From NCBI GenBank assembly GCA_029834535.1, contig JAQMWT010000026.1, forward strand, positions 1 through 38,607: DNA of 38,607 nucleotides. The letters are read 5' to 3'. The position numbers and the translations under genes were made by a program. The notes beneath the pieces were generated by a model. The model had not been told where the DNA came from. It did no database searches and worked only from the letters and a program-made list of their open reading frames with translations. This stretch comes from Chrysophaeum taylorii (lineage: Eukaryota; Sar; Pelagophyceae; Pelagomonadales; Pelagomonadaceae). Within the stretch, counting starts at the first letter, position 1; each line of letters begins with the position of its first letter. Positions 25,640-37,302 of the stretch are shown piece after piece.

Positions 25640-27171
25640 TGCTACACAAACCCTCCGCCGATCTTTTTGAAGGTTGAAGGTGGACGACGGCGATGGAGCC
25701 TTCGCCCGGCAAACGGGACAACGCGCTCGAGCCAGGGACGCGAGCCTCGACGCCGGCATGGCATGCTGGGTGGCTCCCTCTTATCTTTCGGGGTTCTTTC
25801 GGGGTTCTGGCGCGCGCAAAAATGCTACGCGATTTCGCCTTTTTTGCGCGCGAACTCTTCGGTACGCGCGCGATGCGTGCCAGCGTCTTCGTCGCCGCTG
25901 AGACCGGCCACCGAAATCGACAACGGCTTGCCGCGCTCGCGTCTGCGGTCAAAGCCCGCTTCCACGGCTACGACTCGCTCTTCCGACGGGCCGTCCTCGA
26001 GAACGCGCGCGACCGAACGAGACGCGACCGTCGACTCGTTGGATCGACCACCGTTTAACCTTCGTTACGATGCGTGCCGGCGGCTTCGTCGCCGCGAGCG
26101 GCCACCACCGTCGCGACCGCGGCCTCGGACTCGCCCGCGGGTTGACGTCCAGTCGACCAACCCGAAATAAAAACTCCGCGGCGCGGCGCGCCGCCAATCG
26201 TCGAGCTCGACGCGTCCGCCAGCGCTTCGATACGATGCGTGCCGGCGTCTTCGTCGCCGCTGCGAGCGGCCACCGCCGTCGCGACCGCGGCCTCGGACTC
26301 TCCCCCGCGGGCGACAACGGCTCGCCGTAAAGTCGCGGCCTTCGTCGAGGCGTCGTCGAGCTCGACGCGTCTGCGACCGCGATTTCGCTTTCGTCGACGG
26401 TGGTCGCGCCACGTCCTGGGACTGGCCGCGCTCTGGCCATCGCAAACCTCGCGACCTACTGCTGGAGCGCCTACGGATCGAAGACCAGGAACAACGCGGC
26501 GACGACTGCGCCGCGCGCCCACGCGCCCACGCGCCGACGACCAACCGCGCGCCCGCGCGCGTCCACGACGACCGCCCGTGGCCGCGCTCTGGCCATCGCC
26601 CACGGAGACCCGCTCGCGTCTACGGCGAAGCCCGTCCACGGCCACGCCTCGCTCTTCGCGCGGGTCGTCCTCGACACGACAACCTCTGGACCGTCGAGGG
26701 GCGCGTCCGCTATCTATGGATTATGCGCCACGCCCTCCTCCTCACTACGCCCGCCGCCACCCCGGCGCCTACACCAAAAATATTGTCTATAAGGAAATAC
26801 TCCATTAAACAAAGCGGCCATCCGCCATCTCATAGTCCATCCGCAAAAAACGCATAGCCGAAAATAAACAGGCATAACGCTAACCCCCAGAACGCTTCGC
26901 GCAACGGAAAGGAACGAAAACGGTATACACCCTAACCCAAGAACGAAAAACTACGCAGAAATCTTCAAGAACCGAAAACACTGAATTTCCAGGGCGTGCG
27001 ACGGCGTTTTTGGTCGGCTCCCGAGACGCGACGGCCCTCGAGGCCGTGGGGGGTCCGGGGGTGTCCCCCGGCGGGGGGTTTGGGGGGCAGAGCCCCCCAA
27101 TTCTCGGGGGGTGCGGGGGGCTTGCCCCCCGAGAAAAAGGCCGGAAAAAAACCCGACTTGGCTTTACTAGT
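25640..27171 (+). repeat. Array unit A (partial): CpG-rich block to G/C hairpins
   Basis: Starts in the segment with 'gacggcgatggagccttcgc' and ends at TTTACTAG|T, where the next AT module begins. It contains repeated ~60-bp motifs 'cgatgcgtgccggcgtcttc', many CG dinucleotides, a 'cggccatccgccatctcat' segment near 26810 and a hairpin cluster. Long open frames occur in several frames at once, which is what GC-rich repeats give; no protein is called. The AT-rich 5' half is missing here. Confidence 0.8.
27047..27133. repeat. G/C hairpin cluster, unit A
   Basis: Successive perfect stems: CCGGGGG-TGT-CCCCCGG, GGGGGGC-AGA-GCCCCCC and GGGGGG-CTTG-CCCCCC, separated by G runs. G runs of five or six could also form quadruplexes. 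Repeated at the same place in each unit. Confidence 0.9.
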
Positions 27172-27894
27172 CCACAATAATTAATTGGGAAATGTCAGTC
27201 CGTCAGTGACAGGACATTAACGGAACTCTACTTTCTGTTCAAACGAGCATGTATGCTCGAAACGGAAACACAAAATCTGCGTTTTGTAAAGCCGATTCAT
27301 TTCAAAACGCTTCACCTCCGGCCTACTTTCTGTTCTTTGCTAAATGTATGAGCCAAAAGCATTAATGTTTATAAAATGTTTTCTTCCACAATAATTAATT
27401 GGGAAATGTCAGTCAGTGTGTGAGAGAACTCTACCGGAACTCTACTTTCTGTTCTTTTCCCTATGTATGCTCGAAACGGGCCGACAAAATCTGCGTTTTG
27501 TGAAGCCGATTTATTTCAAAACGCTTCACCTCCGGCCTACTTTCTGTTCTTTTGCTAATGTATGCGCCAAAAGCATTAATGTTTATAATCCACAATAATT
27601 AATTGGGAAATGTCAGTCAGTGTGTCAGTGAGGACACATTAACGGAACTCTACTTTCTGTTCAAATCCCTATGTATGCTCGAAACGGGCCGACAAAATCT
27701 GCGTTTTGTAAAGTCAAATTGTAAAGTCAAAACTTCAACCCGCGGCCTACTTTCTGTTCTTTGCTAAATGTATGAGCCAAAAGCATTGCTATTTATAAAA
27801 TGTTCTCTTCTTGCCATCTGCGGCGAGAGCCTTGTAGCATGTAGTATCGGAGAAAGCGAAGAAGTTTGAGCGAGAATCCGGGGTTATTGCGGTA

Positions 27895-28030
27895 CGTACG
27901 TCTCGAGTTCGGATCCTGGTGGTCGATTTGTAATGCTGAGAGTAGTAGCCTGGCGAGCGTGGGTGAAGACGATTTTCGGATACGTAGTGCGCCTAGGTCC
28001 CTGGTATCGAGTTCGATTCCCGTAGTAGTA
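27895..28030 (+). promoter_or_regulatory. tRNA-like module with A/B-box matches, unit B
   Basis: TGGCGAGCGTGGG at 27951-27963 resembles a pol III A box, and GTTCGATTCC at 28011-28020 is a perfect B-box core. The spacing is about 60 bp, longer than in a compact tRNA. The bases around the B box do not form a T stem, so it is not a functional tRNA. A tRNA-derived SINE head or internal pol III promoter is the likely origin. Confidence 0.5.
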
Positions 28031-28101
28031 AATTGGACGCTGGTGGTCGTAAAAATCGAGAGTATTTCGAAGAAGAAAACCCGTACTATTTGCTAAGAAG
28101 A

Positions 28102-28258
28102 CCATACCCCGTCCCACAGCGAACGTTCCGGCTGTCAACCGGCACGCCCGGGAGGCGAATAGGTGCCAACCTACGCCGGGAGGGCGGATGGCCCTCGCAA
28201 GGCTCAGGATTCGTGAGGCACCGTCCTCCATCGCAACCGCGTCAGCGATCAGGGTAAG
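28102..28258 (-). repeat. Inverted SINE-like head, unit B
   Basis: Read on the minus strand this starts CTTACCCTGATCGC and runs to GGGGTATGG. It matches the first ~160 bp of the insertion at 11289-11652; the family's 3' half and GTTA tail are missing. So the array unit contains a 3'-lacking copy, or the SINE-like family was built from this module. Confidence 0.8.
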
Positions 28259-29570
28259 GTTGTAGTCGTAAAAATCGAGATTATTTCGAAGAAGCAAACC
28301 CTTTCGGCCGATCTTTTTTTGAAGTAAGGTTGACGCGTGCGACGGCGATGGAGCCTTCGCCCGGCAAACGGGACGACGCGCTCGAGCCAGGGACGCTACG
28401 CGAGCCTCGACGCCGGCATGGCATGCCGGGGTTCGGGGTTCTTTCGGGGTTCTGGCGCGCGCAAAAATGCGACGCGATTTCGCCTTTTTTCCGCGCGAAC
28501 TCTTCGGTACGCGCGCGATGCGTGCCGGCGTCTTCGTCGCCGCTGCGACCGGCCACCGAAATCGAGAACGGCTTGCCGCGCTCGCGTCTGCGGTCAAAGC
28601 CCGCTTCCACGGCCACGACTCGATCTTCCGACGGGCCGTCCTCGAGAACGCGCGCGACCGAACGAGACTCGACCGTCGACTCGGTGGATCGACCACCGTT
28701 TCACCTTCGATACGATGCGTGCCGCCGGCTTCGTCGCCGCTGCGAGCGGCCATCGACGTCGCGACCGCGGTATCGGACTCGCCCGCGGGTTGACGTCCAG
28801 TCGACAAACCCGAAAAAAAACTCGGCGGCTCGCTCGACGGGCGGCGCTCCGCGCCGCCGGGCCCGGCGCTTCGATACGATGCGTGCCGGCGTCTTCGTCG
28901 CCGCTGCCAGCGGCCACCGCCGTCGCGACCGCGGCCTCGGACTCTCCCCCGCTACGGATCGAAGACCACGAAAAACGCGGCGACGACCGCGACGAGCGCG
29001 CCCGCGCGCGCCCACGACGACCGCCCGTGGCCGCGCTCTGGCCATCGCCGACGGAGAAGAAGAAGACGAAGACCGCCTCGACGCCGGCATGGCATGCCGC
29101 AATTTTTCGTTCGATGTTCTTTGCGGTCAAAGCCCGCTTCCACGGCTACGACTCGCTCTTCCGACGGGCCGTCCTCGAGAACGCGCGCGACCGAACGAGA
29201 CTCGACCGTCGACTCGGTGGATCGACCACCGTTTAACCTCCGTTACGATGCGTGCCGGCGGCTTCGTCGCCGCGAGCGGCCACCGCCGTCGCGACCGCGG
29301 ACTCGGACTCGCCCGCGGGTTGACGTCCAGTCGACCAACCCGAAAAAAACTCGGCTCGCTCGACGGGCGGCGCACCGCGCCGCCGGGCAGCGCTTCGATA
29401 CGATGCGTGTCGGCGTCTTCGTCGCCGCCGTCGCGACCGCGGGTTGACGTCCAGTCGACCAACCCGAAATAAAAACTCGACGGCGCGTCGAGCTCGACGC
29501 GTGCGCCAGCGCTTCGATACGATGCGTGCCGGCGTCTTCGTCGCCGCTGCGAGCGGCCACCGCCGTCGCG

Positions 29571-29634
29571 GACTCGGACTCGGACTCGCCCGCGGACTCG
29601 GACTCGCCCGCGGACTCGGACTCGCCCGCGGTGT
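29571..29634 (+). repeat. 18-bp minisatellite in the CpG-rich block
   Basis: GACTCGGACTCGCCCGCG repeated about three and a half times. Two copies occur at about 31606-31642 and 33551-33587, and degraded copies near 38091-38155. Copy number differs between units, which shows slippage within the array. Confidence 0.85.
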
Positions 29635-30311
29635 CCAGTCGACCAACCCGAATGCAAACTCCGCGGCGCGGCGCGCCGGCGCTCGACGCGTCTGCCAGCG
29701 CTTCGATACGATGCGTGCCGGCGTCTTCATCGCCGCTGCGAGCGGCCACCGCCTTCGCGACCGCGGCCTCGGACTCTACGAGCGCGCCGCGCGCCCGCGC
29801 GCCGACGACCGGCCGCGCACGACCGCCCGTGGCCATCGGCCATCGCCCACGGAGACGAAGACCTCCCCGCTCGCGTCTACGGCGAAGCCCGCTTCCGCGG
29901 CCACGCCTCGCTCTTCCCGCTGCGGCCGTCCTCGCCGCGAGAACCTCTGGACCGTCGACCGCGACGGCGCGTCCGCTATCTATGGATTATGCGCGACGCC
30001 CTCCTTCTCACTACGCCCGCCGCCACCCCGGCGCCTATTGTCTATAATGAAATACTCCATTAAACAAAGCGGCCATCCGCCATCTCATAGTCCATCTCAT
30101 AGTCCATCCGCAAAAAACGCAAAGCCGAAAATAAACAGGCATAACGCTAACCCCCAGAACGCTTCGCGCAACGGAAAGGAAGGAAAAGGGTACCCACCCT
30201 AACCCAAGAACGAAAAATGCGCAGAAATCTTCAAGAACCGAAAAGACAGAATTTCCACGGCGTGCGACGGCGTTTTTGGTCGGCTCCCGAGACGCGGCGG
30301 CCGTCGAGGCG

Positions 30312-30399
30312 GTGGGGGGTCCGGGGGTGTCCCCCGGCGGGGGGTTTGGGGGGCAGAGCCCCCCAATTCCCGGGGGGTTCGGGGGGCTTGCCCCCCGAG
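30312..30399. repeat. G/C hairpin cluster, unit B
   Basis: Same three stems as in unit A, with the loops TGT, AGA and CTTG unchanged. Confidence 0.9.
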
Positions 30400-30736
30400 A
30401 AAAAGGCCGAAAAAAACCCGACTTGGCCTTACTAGTCCACAATAATTAATTGGGAAATGTCAGTGTGTGTGTGACAGAACTCTAACGGAACTCTACTTTC
30501 TGTTCGAAGCCCTATGTATGCTCGAAACGGGCCGACAAAATCTGCGTTTTGTAAAGTCAAATTAAAGTCAAAACTTCAACCCGCGGCCTACTTTCTGTTC
30601 TTTGCTAAATGTATGAGCCGAAAGCCTTAATGTTTATAAAATGTTTTCTTCTTGCCATCTGCGGCGAGAGCCTTGTAGCATGTAGTATCGGAGAAAGCGT
30701 AGAAGTTTGAGCGAGAATCTGGGGTTATTGCCGTAC

Positions 30737-30862
30737 GTACGTCTCGAGTTCGGATCCTGGTGGTCGATTCGTAATGCTGAGAGTAGTAGCCTGGGGAGCG
30801 TGGGCGAAGACTCGGATACGTAGTGCGCCTAGGTCCCTGGTTTCGAGTTCGATTACCGTAGT
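30737..30862 (+). promoter_or_regulatory. tRNA-like module, unit C
   Basis: Same module as in unit B with TGGGGAGCGTGGG and GTTCGATTACC. The B box has one change relative to unit B. Confidence 0.45.
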
Positions 30863-30937
30863 AGTAAATTGGACGCTGCTGGTCGAAAAAATCGAGAGTA
30901 TTTCGAAGAAGAAAACCCGTAGTATTTGTTAAGAAGA

Positions 30938-31095
30938 CCATACCCCGTCCCGCTGCGAACGTTCCGGCTGCCCACCGGCCCGCCCGGGAGGCGAATAGGT
31001 GCCAACCTACGCCGGGAGGGTGGGGATTCCCTCGCAAGGCTCAGGATTCGTCAGGCACCGTCCTCCATCGCAACCGCGTCAGCGATCAGGGTAAA
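30938..31095 (-). repeat. Inverted SINE-like head, unit C
   Basis: Same segment and orientation as in unit B; ends at the same GGGGTATGG point. Confidence 0.8.
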
Positions 31096-32423
31096 GGTTG
31101 TAGTCGTAAAAATCGAGATTATTTCGAAGAAACCCTCGGCCGATCTTTTTTGAAGTAAGGTTGACGCGTGCGACGGCGATGGAGCCTTCGCCCGGCAAAC
31201 GGGACGACGCGCTCGAGCCAGGGACGCTACGCGACCCTCGACGCCGGCATGGCACGCCGGCGTTTTTCGTTCGATGTTCTTTCGGGGTTCTGGCGCGCGC
31301 ACAAATGCGACGCGATTTCGCCTTTTTTGCGCGCGAACTCTTCGGTACGCGCGCGATGCGTGCCGGCGTCTTCGTCGCCGCTGCGACCGGCCACCGAAAT
31401 CGACAACGGCTTGCCGCGCACGCGTCTGCGGTCAAAGCCCGCTTCCACGGCCACGACTCGCTCTTCCGACGGGCCGTCCTCGAGAACGCGCGAGAGCGAA
31501 CGAGACTCGACCGTCGACTCGGTGGATCGAACATCGTTTCACCTTCGATACGATGCGTGCCGCCGGCTTCGTCGCCGCTGCGAGCGGCCACCGCCGTCGC
31601 GACCGCGGACTCGGACTCGCCCGCGGACTCGGACTCGCCCGCGGGTTGACGTCCAGTCGACCAACCCGAAAAAAAACTCGGCGGCGCGCTCGACGGGCGG
31701 CGCTCCGCGCCGCCGGGCAGCGCTTCGATACGATGCGTGTCGGCGTCTTCGTCGCCGCCGTCGCGACCGCGGGTTGACGTCCAGTCGACCAACCTGAAAT
31801 AAAAACTCGACGGCGCGTCGAGCTCGACGCGTGCGCCAGCGCTTCGATACGATGCGTGCCGGCGTCTTCGTCGCCGCTGCGAGCGGCCCCGCGCGCCGGC
31901 GACCGGCCGCGCGCCCGCGCGCGTCCACCACGACCGCCCGCGGCCATCGGCCATCGCCCACGGAGACGAAGACCTCCCCGCTCGCGTCTACGGCGAAGCC
32001 CGCTTCCGCGGCCACGCCTCGCTCTTCCCGCTGCGGCCGTCCTCGCCGCGAGAACCTCTGGACCGTCGACCGCGACGGCGCGTCCGCTATCTATGGATTA
32101 TGCGCGACGCCCTCCTTCTCACTACGCCCGCCGCCACCCCCGCGCCTATTGTCTATAATAAAATACTCCATTAAACAAAGCGGCCATCCGCCATCTCATA
32201 GTCCATCTCATAGTCCATCCGCAAAAAACGCAAAGCCGAAAATAAACAGGCATAACGCTAACCCCCAGAACGCTTCGCGCAACGGAAAGGAAGGAAAACG
32301 GTACCCACCCTAACCCAAGAACGAAAAACTGCGCAGAAATCTTCAAGAACCGAAAAGACAGAATTTCCACGGCGTGCGACGGCGTTTTTCGTCGGCTCCC
32401 GAGACGCGGCGGCCGTCGAGGCG

Positions 32424-32510
32424 GTGGGGGGTCCGGGGGTGTCCCCCGGCGGGGGGTTTGGGGGGCAGAGCCCCCCAATTCCCGGGGGGTTCGGGGGGCT
32501 TGCCCCCCGA
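32424..32510. repeat. G/C hairpin cluster, unit C
   Basis: Same three stems and loops; practically identical to unit B over the whole cluster. Confidence 0.9.
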
Positions 32511-32850
32511 GAAAAAGGCCGAAAAAAACCCGACTTGGCCTTACTAGTCCACAATAATTAATTGGGAAATGTCAGTCAGTCCGTGACAGCACATGAACGG
32601 AACTCTACTTTCTGTTCGAATGCCTATGTATGCTCGAAACGGGCCGTCAAAATCTGCGTTTTGTAAAGTCAATTGTAAAGTCAAAACTTCAACCCGCGGC
32701 CTACTTTCTGTTCTTTGCTAAATGTATGAGCCAAAAGCCTTAATGTTTATAAAATGTTTTCTTCTTGCCATCTGCGGCGAGAGCCTTGTAGCATGTAGTA
32801 TCGGAGAAAGCGAAGAAGTTTGAGCGAGAATCTGGGGTTATTGCCGTACG

Positions 32851-32972
32851 TACGTCTCGAGTTCGGATCCTGGTGGTCGATTTGTAATGCTGAGAGTAGT
32901 AGCCTGGGGAGCGTGGGCGAAGACTCGGATACGTAGTGCGCCTAGGTCCCTGGTTTCGAGTTCGATTACCGT
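32851..32972 (+). promoter_or_regulatory. tRNA-like module, unit D
   Basis: Near-identical to the unit C module, including GTTCGATTACC. Less than 10 differences were seen across the module. Confidence 0.45.
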
Positions 32973-33050
32973 AGTAGTAAATTGGACGCTGGTGGTCGAA
33001 AAAATCGAGAGTATTTCGAAGAAGAAAACCCGTAGTATTTGTTATGAAGA

Positions 33051-33209
33051 CCATACCCCGTCCCGCTGCGAACGTTCCGGCTGCCCACCGGCCCGCCCGG
33101 GAGGCGAATAGGTGCCAACCTACGCCGGGAGGGTGGGGATGCCCCCGCAAGGCTCAGGATTCGTCAGGCACCGTCCTCCATCGCAACCGCAGTCAGTGAT
33201 CAGGGTAAG
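33051..33209 (-). repeat. Inverted SINE-like head, unit D
   Basis: Same segment and endpoints; includes the 'actgcggttgcgatgg' form found in the RT insertion. Confidence 0.8.
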
Positions 33210-34442
33210 GTTGTAGTCGTAAAAATCGAGAGCATCTCGAGCTATGCAAACCCTCGGCCGATCTTTTTTTGAAGTAAGGTTGACGCGTGCGACGGCGATG
33301 GAGCCTTCGCCCGGCAAACGGGACGACGCGCTCGAGCCAGGGACGCGACGCTCGACGCCGGCATCGGGGCTCCTTCCAAAGCCCGCTTCCACGGCTACGA
33401 CTCGCTCTTCCGACGGGCCGTCCTCGAGAACGCGCGAGAGCGAACGAGACTCGACCCTCGACTCGGTGGATCGACCATCGTTTCACCTTCGTTACGATGC
33501 GTGCCGGCGGCTTCGTCGCCGCTGCGAGAGGCCACCGCCGTCGCGACCGCGGACTCGGACTCGCCCGCGGACTCGGACTCGCCCGCGGGTTGACGTCCAG
33601 TCGACAAACCCGAAAAAAAACTCGGCGGCGCGCTCGACGGGCGGCGCTCCGCGCCGCCGGGCCCGGAGCTTCGATACGATGCGTGCCGGCGTCTTCGTCG
33701 CCGCTGCGAGCGGCCACCGCCGTCGCGACCGCGGCCTCGGACTCTCCCCCGCCAGCCACAACAGCTCGCCGTAAAGTCGCGGCCTTCGTCGACGCGTCGT
33801 CGACCTCGACGCGTCTGCGACATCGATTTCGCTTTGGTCGACGGTGGTCGCGCCACGTCCTGGGACTGGCCGCGCTCTGGCCATCGCAAGCCTCGCGACC
33901 TACTACTGGAACGCCTACGGATCCAAGACCACAAAAAACGCGGCGACGTCCGCTATCTACGTCTAGACCATCGGCCACCGTCGGCCACACGGATAAATCT
34001 CCGTCGTGCTCCTTCGAAACCCACGCCCTGTCAACTCCAACGGTGCGCGCTCCATTCTCCACCGCCTCATCCCTGTCAACCTCCTCCAACTCGCACCATG
34101 GATATTAAGAAATGACTACTACACCCTTAATTCCCAAGGCCGAAAACTCCCCAATGGGGAGTCCGCCTCCTCCACCCCGAGCCTGTTGTCTCCTCCCACA
34201 GGATCCCACGGCAAAGAAAGAGAATAAAACGGGCGTGTGGTCGGCGGCCACGTCCACCGCGTCGCGGCACGCAAAGCCGAAAATAACACACGCATAAGCC
34301 TTACCGCAGAAGCCACACGCTCTACCATAAACCCTCATAACGGATCTCAACATGTTCAAGAACCGAAAATGACGAAAAACCGTTGCCACGGCGTGCGACG
34401 GCGTTTTTGGTCGGCACCCGCGTCCGTGCGCGCCACCAGAGG

Positions 34443-34568
34443 CCCGGGGGGCTTGGGGGGGCCGTGGGGGGTCCGGGGGTGTCCCCCGGCGGGGGTCGGG
34501 GCAGCCCCCAATTCCCGGGCGGGGTTTGGGGGCAGAGCCCCCAATTCCAGGGGTTGCCCCCCGAGGGG
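34443..34568. repeat. G/C hairpin cluster, unit D (altered)
   Basis: CCGGGGG-TGT-CCCCCGG and GGGGGC-AGA-GCCCCC stems are kept. Extra partial copies such as GGGGCAGCCCC are present and the last stem is eroded. Confidence 0.8.
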
Positions 34569-34604
34569 AAAAAAAGGCCGAAAAAACGAAGTGGCTGTAC
34601 TAGT

Positions 34605-36634
34605 CCACAATAATTAATTGGGAAATGTCAGTGTGTGTGTGAGGATCACTTACCGGAACTCTTACTTTCTTTCTTATCCACTATGTATATGGGCTGCCGC
34701 CCCCCCCCGGCAAACCGGAAACACAAAAATCGAGTTTTGTAAAGTCGATTATTTCCAAACCGCTTTTCACATCGAGTCCACAAAATTAATCTGGGAAATG
34801 TCAGTCCTCAGTGGACAACACTTACCGGAACTCTACTTTTGTTCAAATCCATGTATGTCGGAAACGGGCCGGAAAAATCTGCGTTTTGAACGGAACTCTA
34901 CCTTCTTTTCGAACGCGCATTTTATGCTCGAACGGGCCGAAATTTTGGACGGAAACTCTACCATCGGACGAGCTTTTGGAAGTAAGTTGTCGCGTGCGAC
35001 GGCGATGAGCCTCGCCCGGCAAACGGGACGACGCGCTCGAGCCGGGACGCTACGCGAGCCTCGACGCCGGCATGGCATGAGGGGGGCTCCATTTTTCTGT
35101 CGGGGTTCTTTCGGGCTTCTGGCGCGCGCAAAATGCGACGCGATTTGCTTTTTCGCGCGAACTCTTCGGTACGCGCGATGGCGCGCGATGCTGCCCGGCG
35201 TCTTCGTCGCCGCGGCGACGCGGCCACCGAAATCGACAACGGCTTGCCGCGCTCAGCGTCTGCGGTCAAAGCCCGCGTTCCACGGCACGACCGACTCGCT
35301 CTTCCGACGGGCCGTCCTCGAGAACGCGCGCGAACGAACGAGACGCGACCGTCGACTCGGTGGATCGACCCGTTTGACCTTCGTTACGATGCGTGCCAGC
35401 GCCTTCGTCGCCGCGGAGATCGAAGGAGCGCCACCGCCGTCGCGACCGCGGACTCGGACTCGCCCGCGGGTTGACGTCCAGTCGACCAACCCGACAAAAA
35501 AACTCCGCGGGCGCGTCGAGCTCGACGCGTCCGCCAGCGCTTCGATACGATGCGTGCCGGCGTCTTGTCGCCGCTGCGAGCGGCCACCGCCGTCCCGACG
35601 GCGCCTCGGACTCTCCCCGCGGCGAAACGGCTCGCCGTAACGGTCGCGCCGGGCGTCGACGAAGGCGCGGACGCCCGTCGGGCCGGCGCGGACGGAGTCA
35701 TTTCGAGCTAGACGGCGTCTGCTACCGCGATTTCGGCTTGGTCGACGGTGGTTCGCGCGGACGGATGGGACTCGCCCGCCTCCGTTTGACTTCTACGACA
35801 GACGCCCGTCGTCGCCGCGCCTGTGCGTACGCGCCGACGAGCCGCCCGCGCGGTCCACGGACGACGCCCGTGCCGCGGTCCGGCCATCGCGAGGGACGGA
35901 GCCCGCATCCACCCCTTCGCCTCGCTCTTAGCGGGTCGTCCTCGACCCGAACCCCGCTCGACCGTCGACCGCGACGGGACGTCCGCTATCTACGTTGACC
36001 ATTTCGGCCACCGTCGGCCACACGGATAAATCTCCGTCGTGCTCTTCGAAACCCACGCCCTCGTCAACTCCAACGGTGCCGCGCTCCATCTCCCACCGCC
36101 TCTCATCCCTGTTCAACCTCCTCCAATCGCACCAGGGATATTAATAAAAGACGTTACAACCCATATTCCCAAGGCGAAAACTGCCCCAAGGGGAGTTCCG
36201 CTCCTCCACCCGGCCTGTTGTCTCTCCCACCGGATCCCACGGCAAAAGAAAGAGAATAAAAAACGGGCGCGTGGTCCGCGGCCACGTCCACCGCGTCACG
36301 GCACGCAAAGCCGAAAATAACACACGCATAAGCTTACCAGCAGAAGCCACACGCGCTAAACATAAAACCACCCATAACGGATCTTTCGCTCAACATGTTC
36401 AAGAACGAAAATGCGAAAAAAACACCGTTGCCACGGCGTGCGACGGCGTTTTTGGTCGGCCCCCGCGTCCGTGCGCGCCAGCAGGGGCCGGGGGGGGTTG
36501 GGGGGGGCGGTGGGGGGTCCGGGGGTGTCCCCCGGCGGGGGGTTTGGGGGCAGAGCCCCCCAATTTCCGGGGGGTTCGGGGGGCTTGCCCCCCGAGAAAA
36601 AAAGCCGGAAAAAACCCGACTTGGCTTTACTAGT
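34605..36634 (+). repeat. Array unit E (2030 bp), more degraded
   Basis: Same order but with many small indels, a degenerate second AT-module start near 34777, and no clear tRNA-like module or inverted SINE head. The right half is the same subtype as unit D. Indels break every frame, which supports the view that no protein is selected here. Confidence 0.82.
36484..36596. repeat. G/C hairpin cluster, unit E
   Basis: All three stems are present although the rest of this unit is degraded; extra G runs lie on the left side. Confidence 0.85.
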
Positions 36635-36943
36635 CCACAATAATTAATTGGGAAACGTGGGTCAGTGTGTGGAAAGCACATAACGGAACCTACTTTCGGT
36701 TCGAGTTCTGTTCTATGTATGCTCGAAACGGGAAAGTCAAAAATCTGCGTTTTGTAAAGCAAATTAATTTCAAACTTCAACCGCGGCCTACTTTCTGTTT
36801 CTTTGCTAAAGGTATGAGCCAAAAGAATTGCTATTATAAAATGTCCTCTTGCCAATCTGCGGCGAGAGCATTTGTGAGTTAGTTCGGAGGAACGCGTAGA
36901 CGTTTGAGCGAGAATCTGGGGTATGTCTGGTTTCGTGTTTTTT

Positions 36944-37066
36944 TTTACGTCTCGAGTCGGGATCCTGGTGTCGATTTCTAATTGAGAGAGTACTGGCGAG
37001 CGTGGGTGAAGACGTTTTCGGATCGTAGTGCGCCCAGGTCCCGTGGTATCGAGTTCGATTTCGTAG
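36944..37066 (+). promoter_or_regulatory. tRNA-like module, unit F (degraded)
   Basis: TGGCGAGCGTGGG is retained and GTTCGATTTCG replaces the B box. Several small deletions. Confidence 0.35.
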
Positions 37067-37145
37067 TAGTAAAACCGAACTCTGCGTGGTTCGGTAAAAA
37101 TCGAGAGTATTTCGAGGAAGAAAACCCGTACCTTTTGCTAACCCC

Positions 37146-37302
37146 CCCATAACCCGCCCCACAGCGAACGTTCCGGCTGCCAACCGGCACGACCGGGGAG
37201 GCGAATAGGTGCCAACCTACGCCGGGAGGGCGGCTGGCCCTCGCCCGGCTCAGGATTCGTGAGGCACCGTTCTCCATCGCCCGCAGTCAGCGATCAGGGT
37301 AG
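37146..37302 (-). repeat. Inverted SINE-like head, unit F
   Basis: Same segment with small indels and substitutions. Confidence 0.75.

Larger units (their letters stand above)
27172..30436 (+). repeat. Array unit B (3265 bp, AT module triplicated)
   Basis: The AT module occurs three times (27172, 27386, 27590; ~210-bp spacing). The tRNA-like module, the inverted SINE head, the CpG-rich block with extra internal copies, and the hairpin cluster follow. The longer size than units C-E comes from the triplication and from expansion of the GC block. Confidence 0.85.
30437..32548 (+). repeat. Array unit C (2112 bp)
   Basis: Same order as the others: AT module 30437-30650, 'ttgccatctgcggcgagag' segment, tRNA-like module, inverted SINE head, CpG-rich block 31160-32150, AT segment with 'ccatctcatagtccatctca', hairpin cluster. 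The first ~900 bp are nearly identical to unit D. Confidence 0.88.
32549..34604 (+). repeat. Array unit D (2056 bp)
   Basis: Left half like unit C. The right part (about 33950-34400) is a different subtype, with 'cgtcggccacacggataaat' and 'aaagaagagaataaaa'-like sequence, which unit E also has. Units are therefore mosaics of at least two right-half types. It contains ACTCCCC-AT-GGGGAGT, a short palindrome near 34147. Confidence 0.87.
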
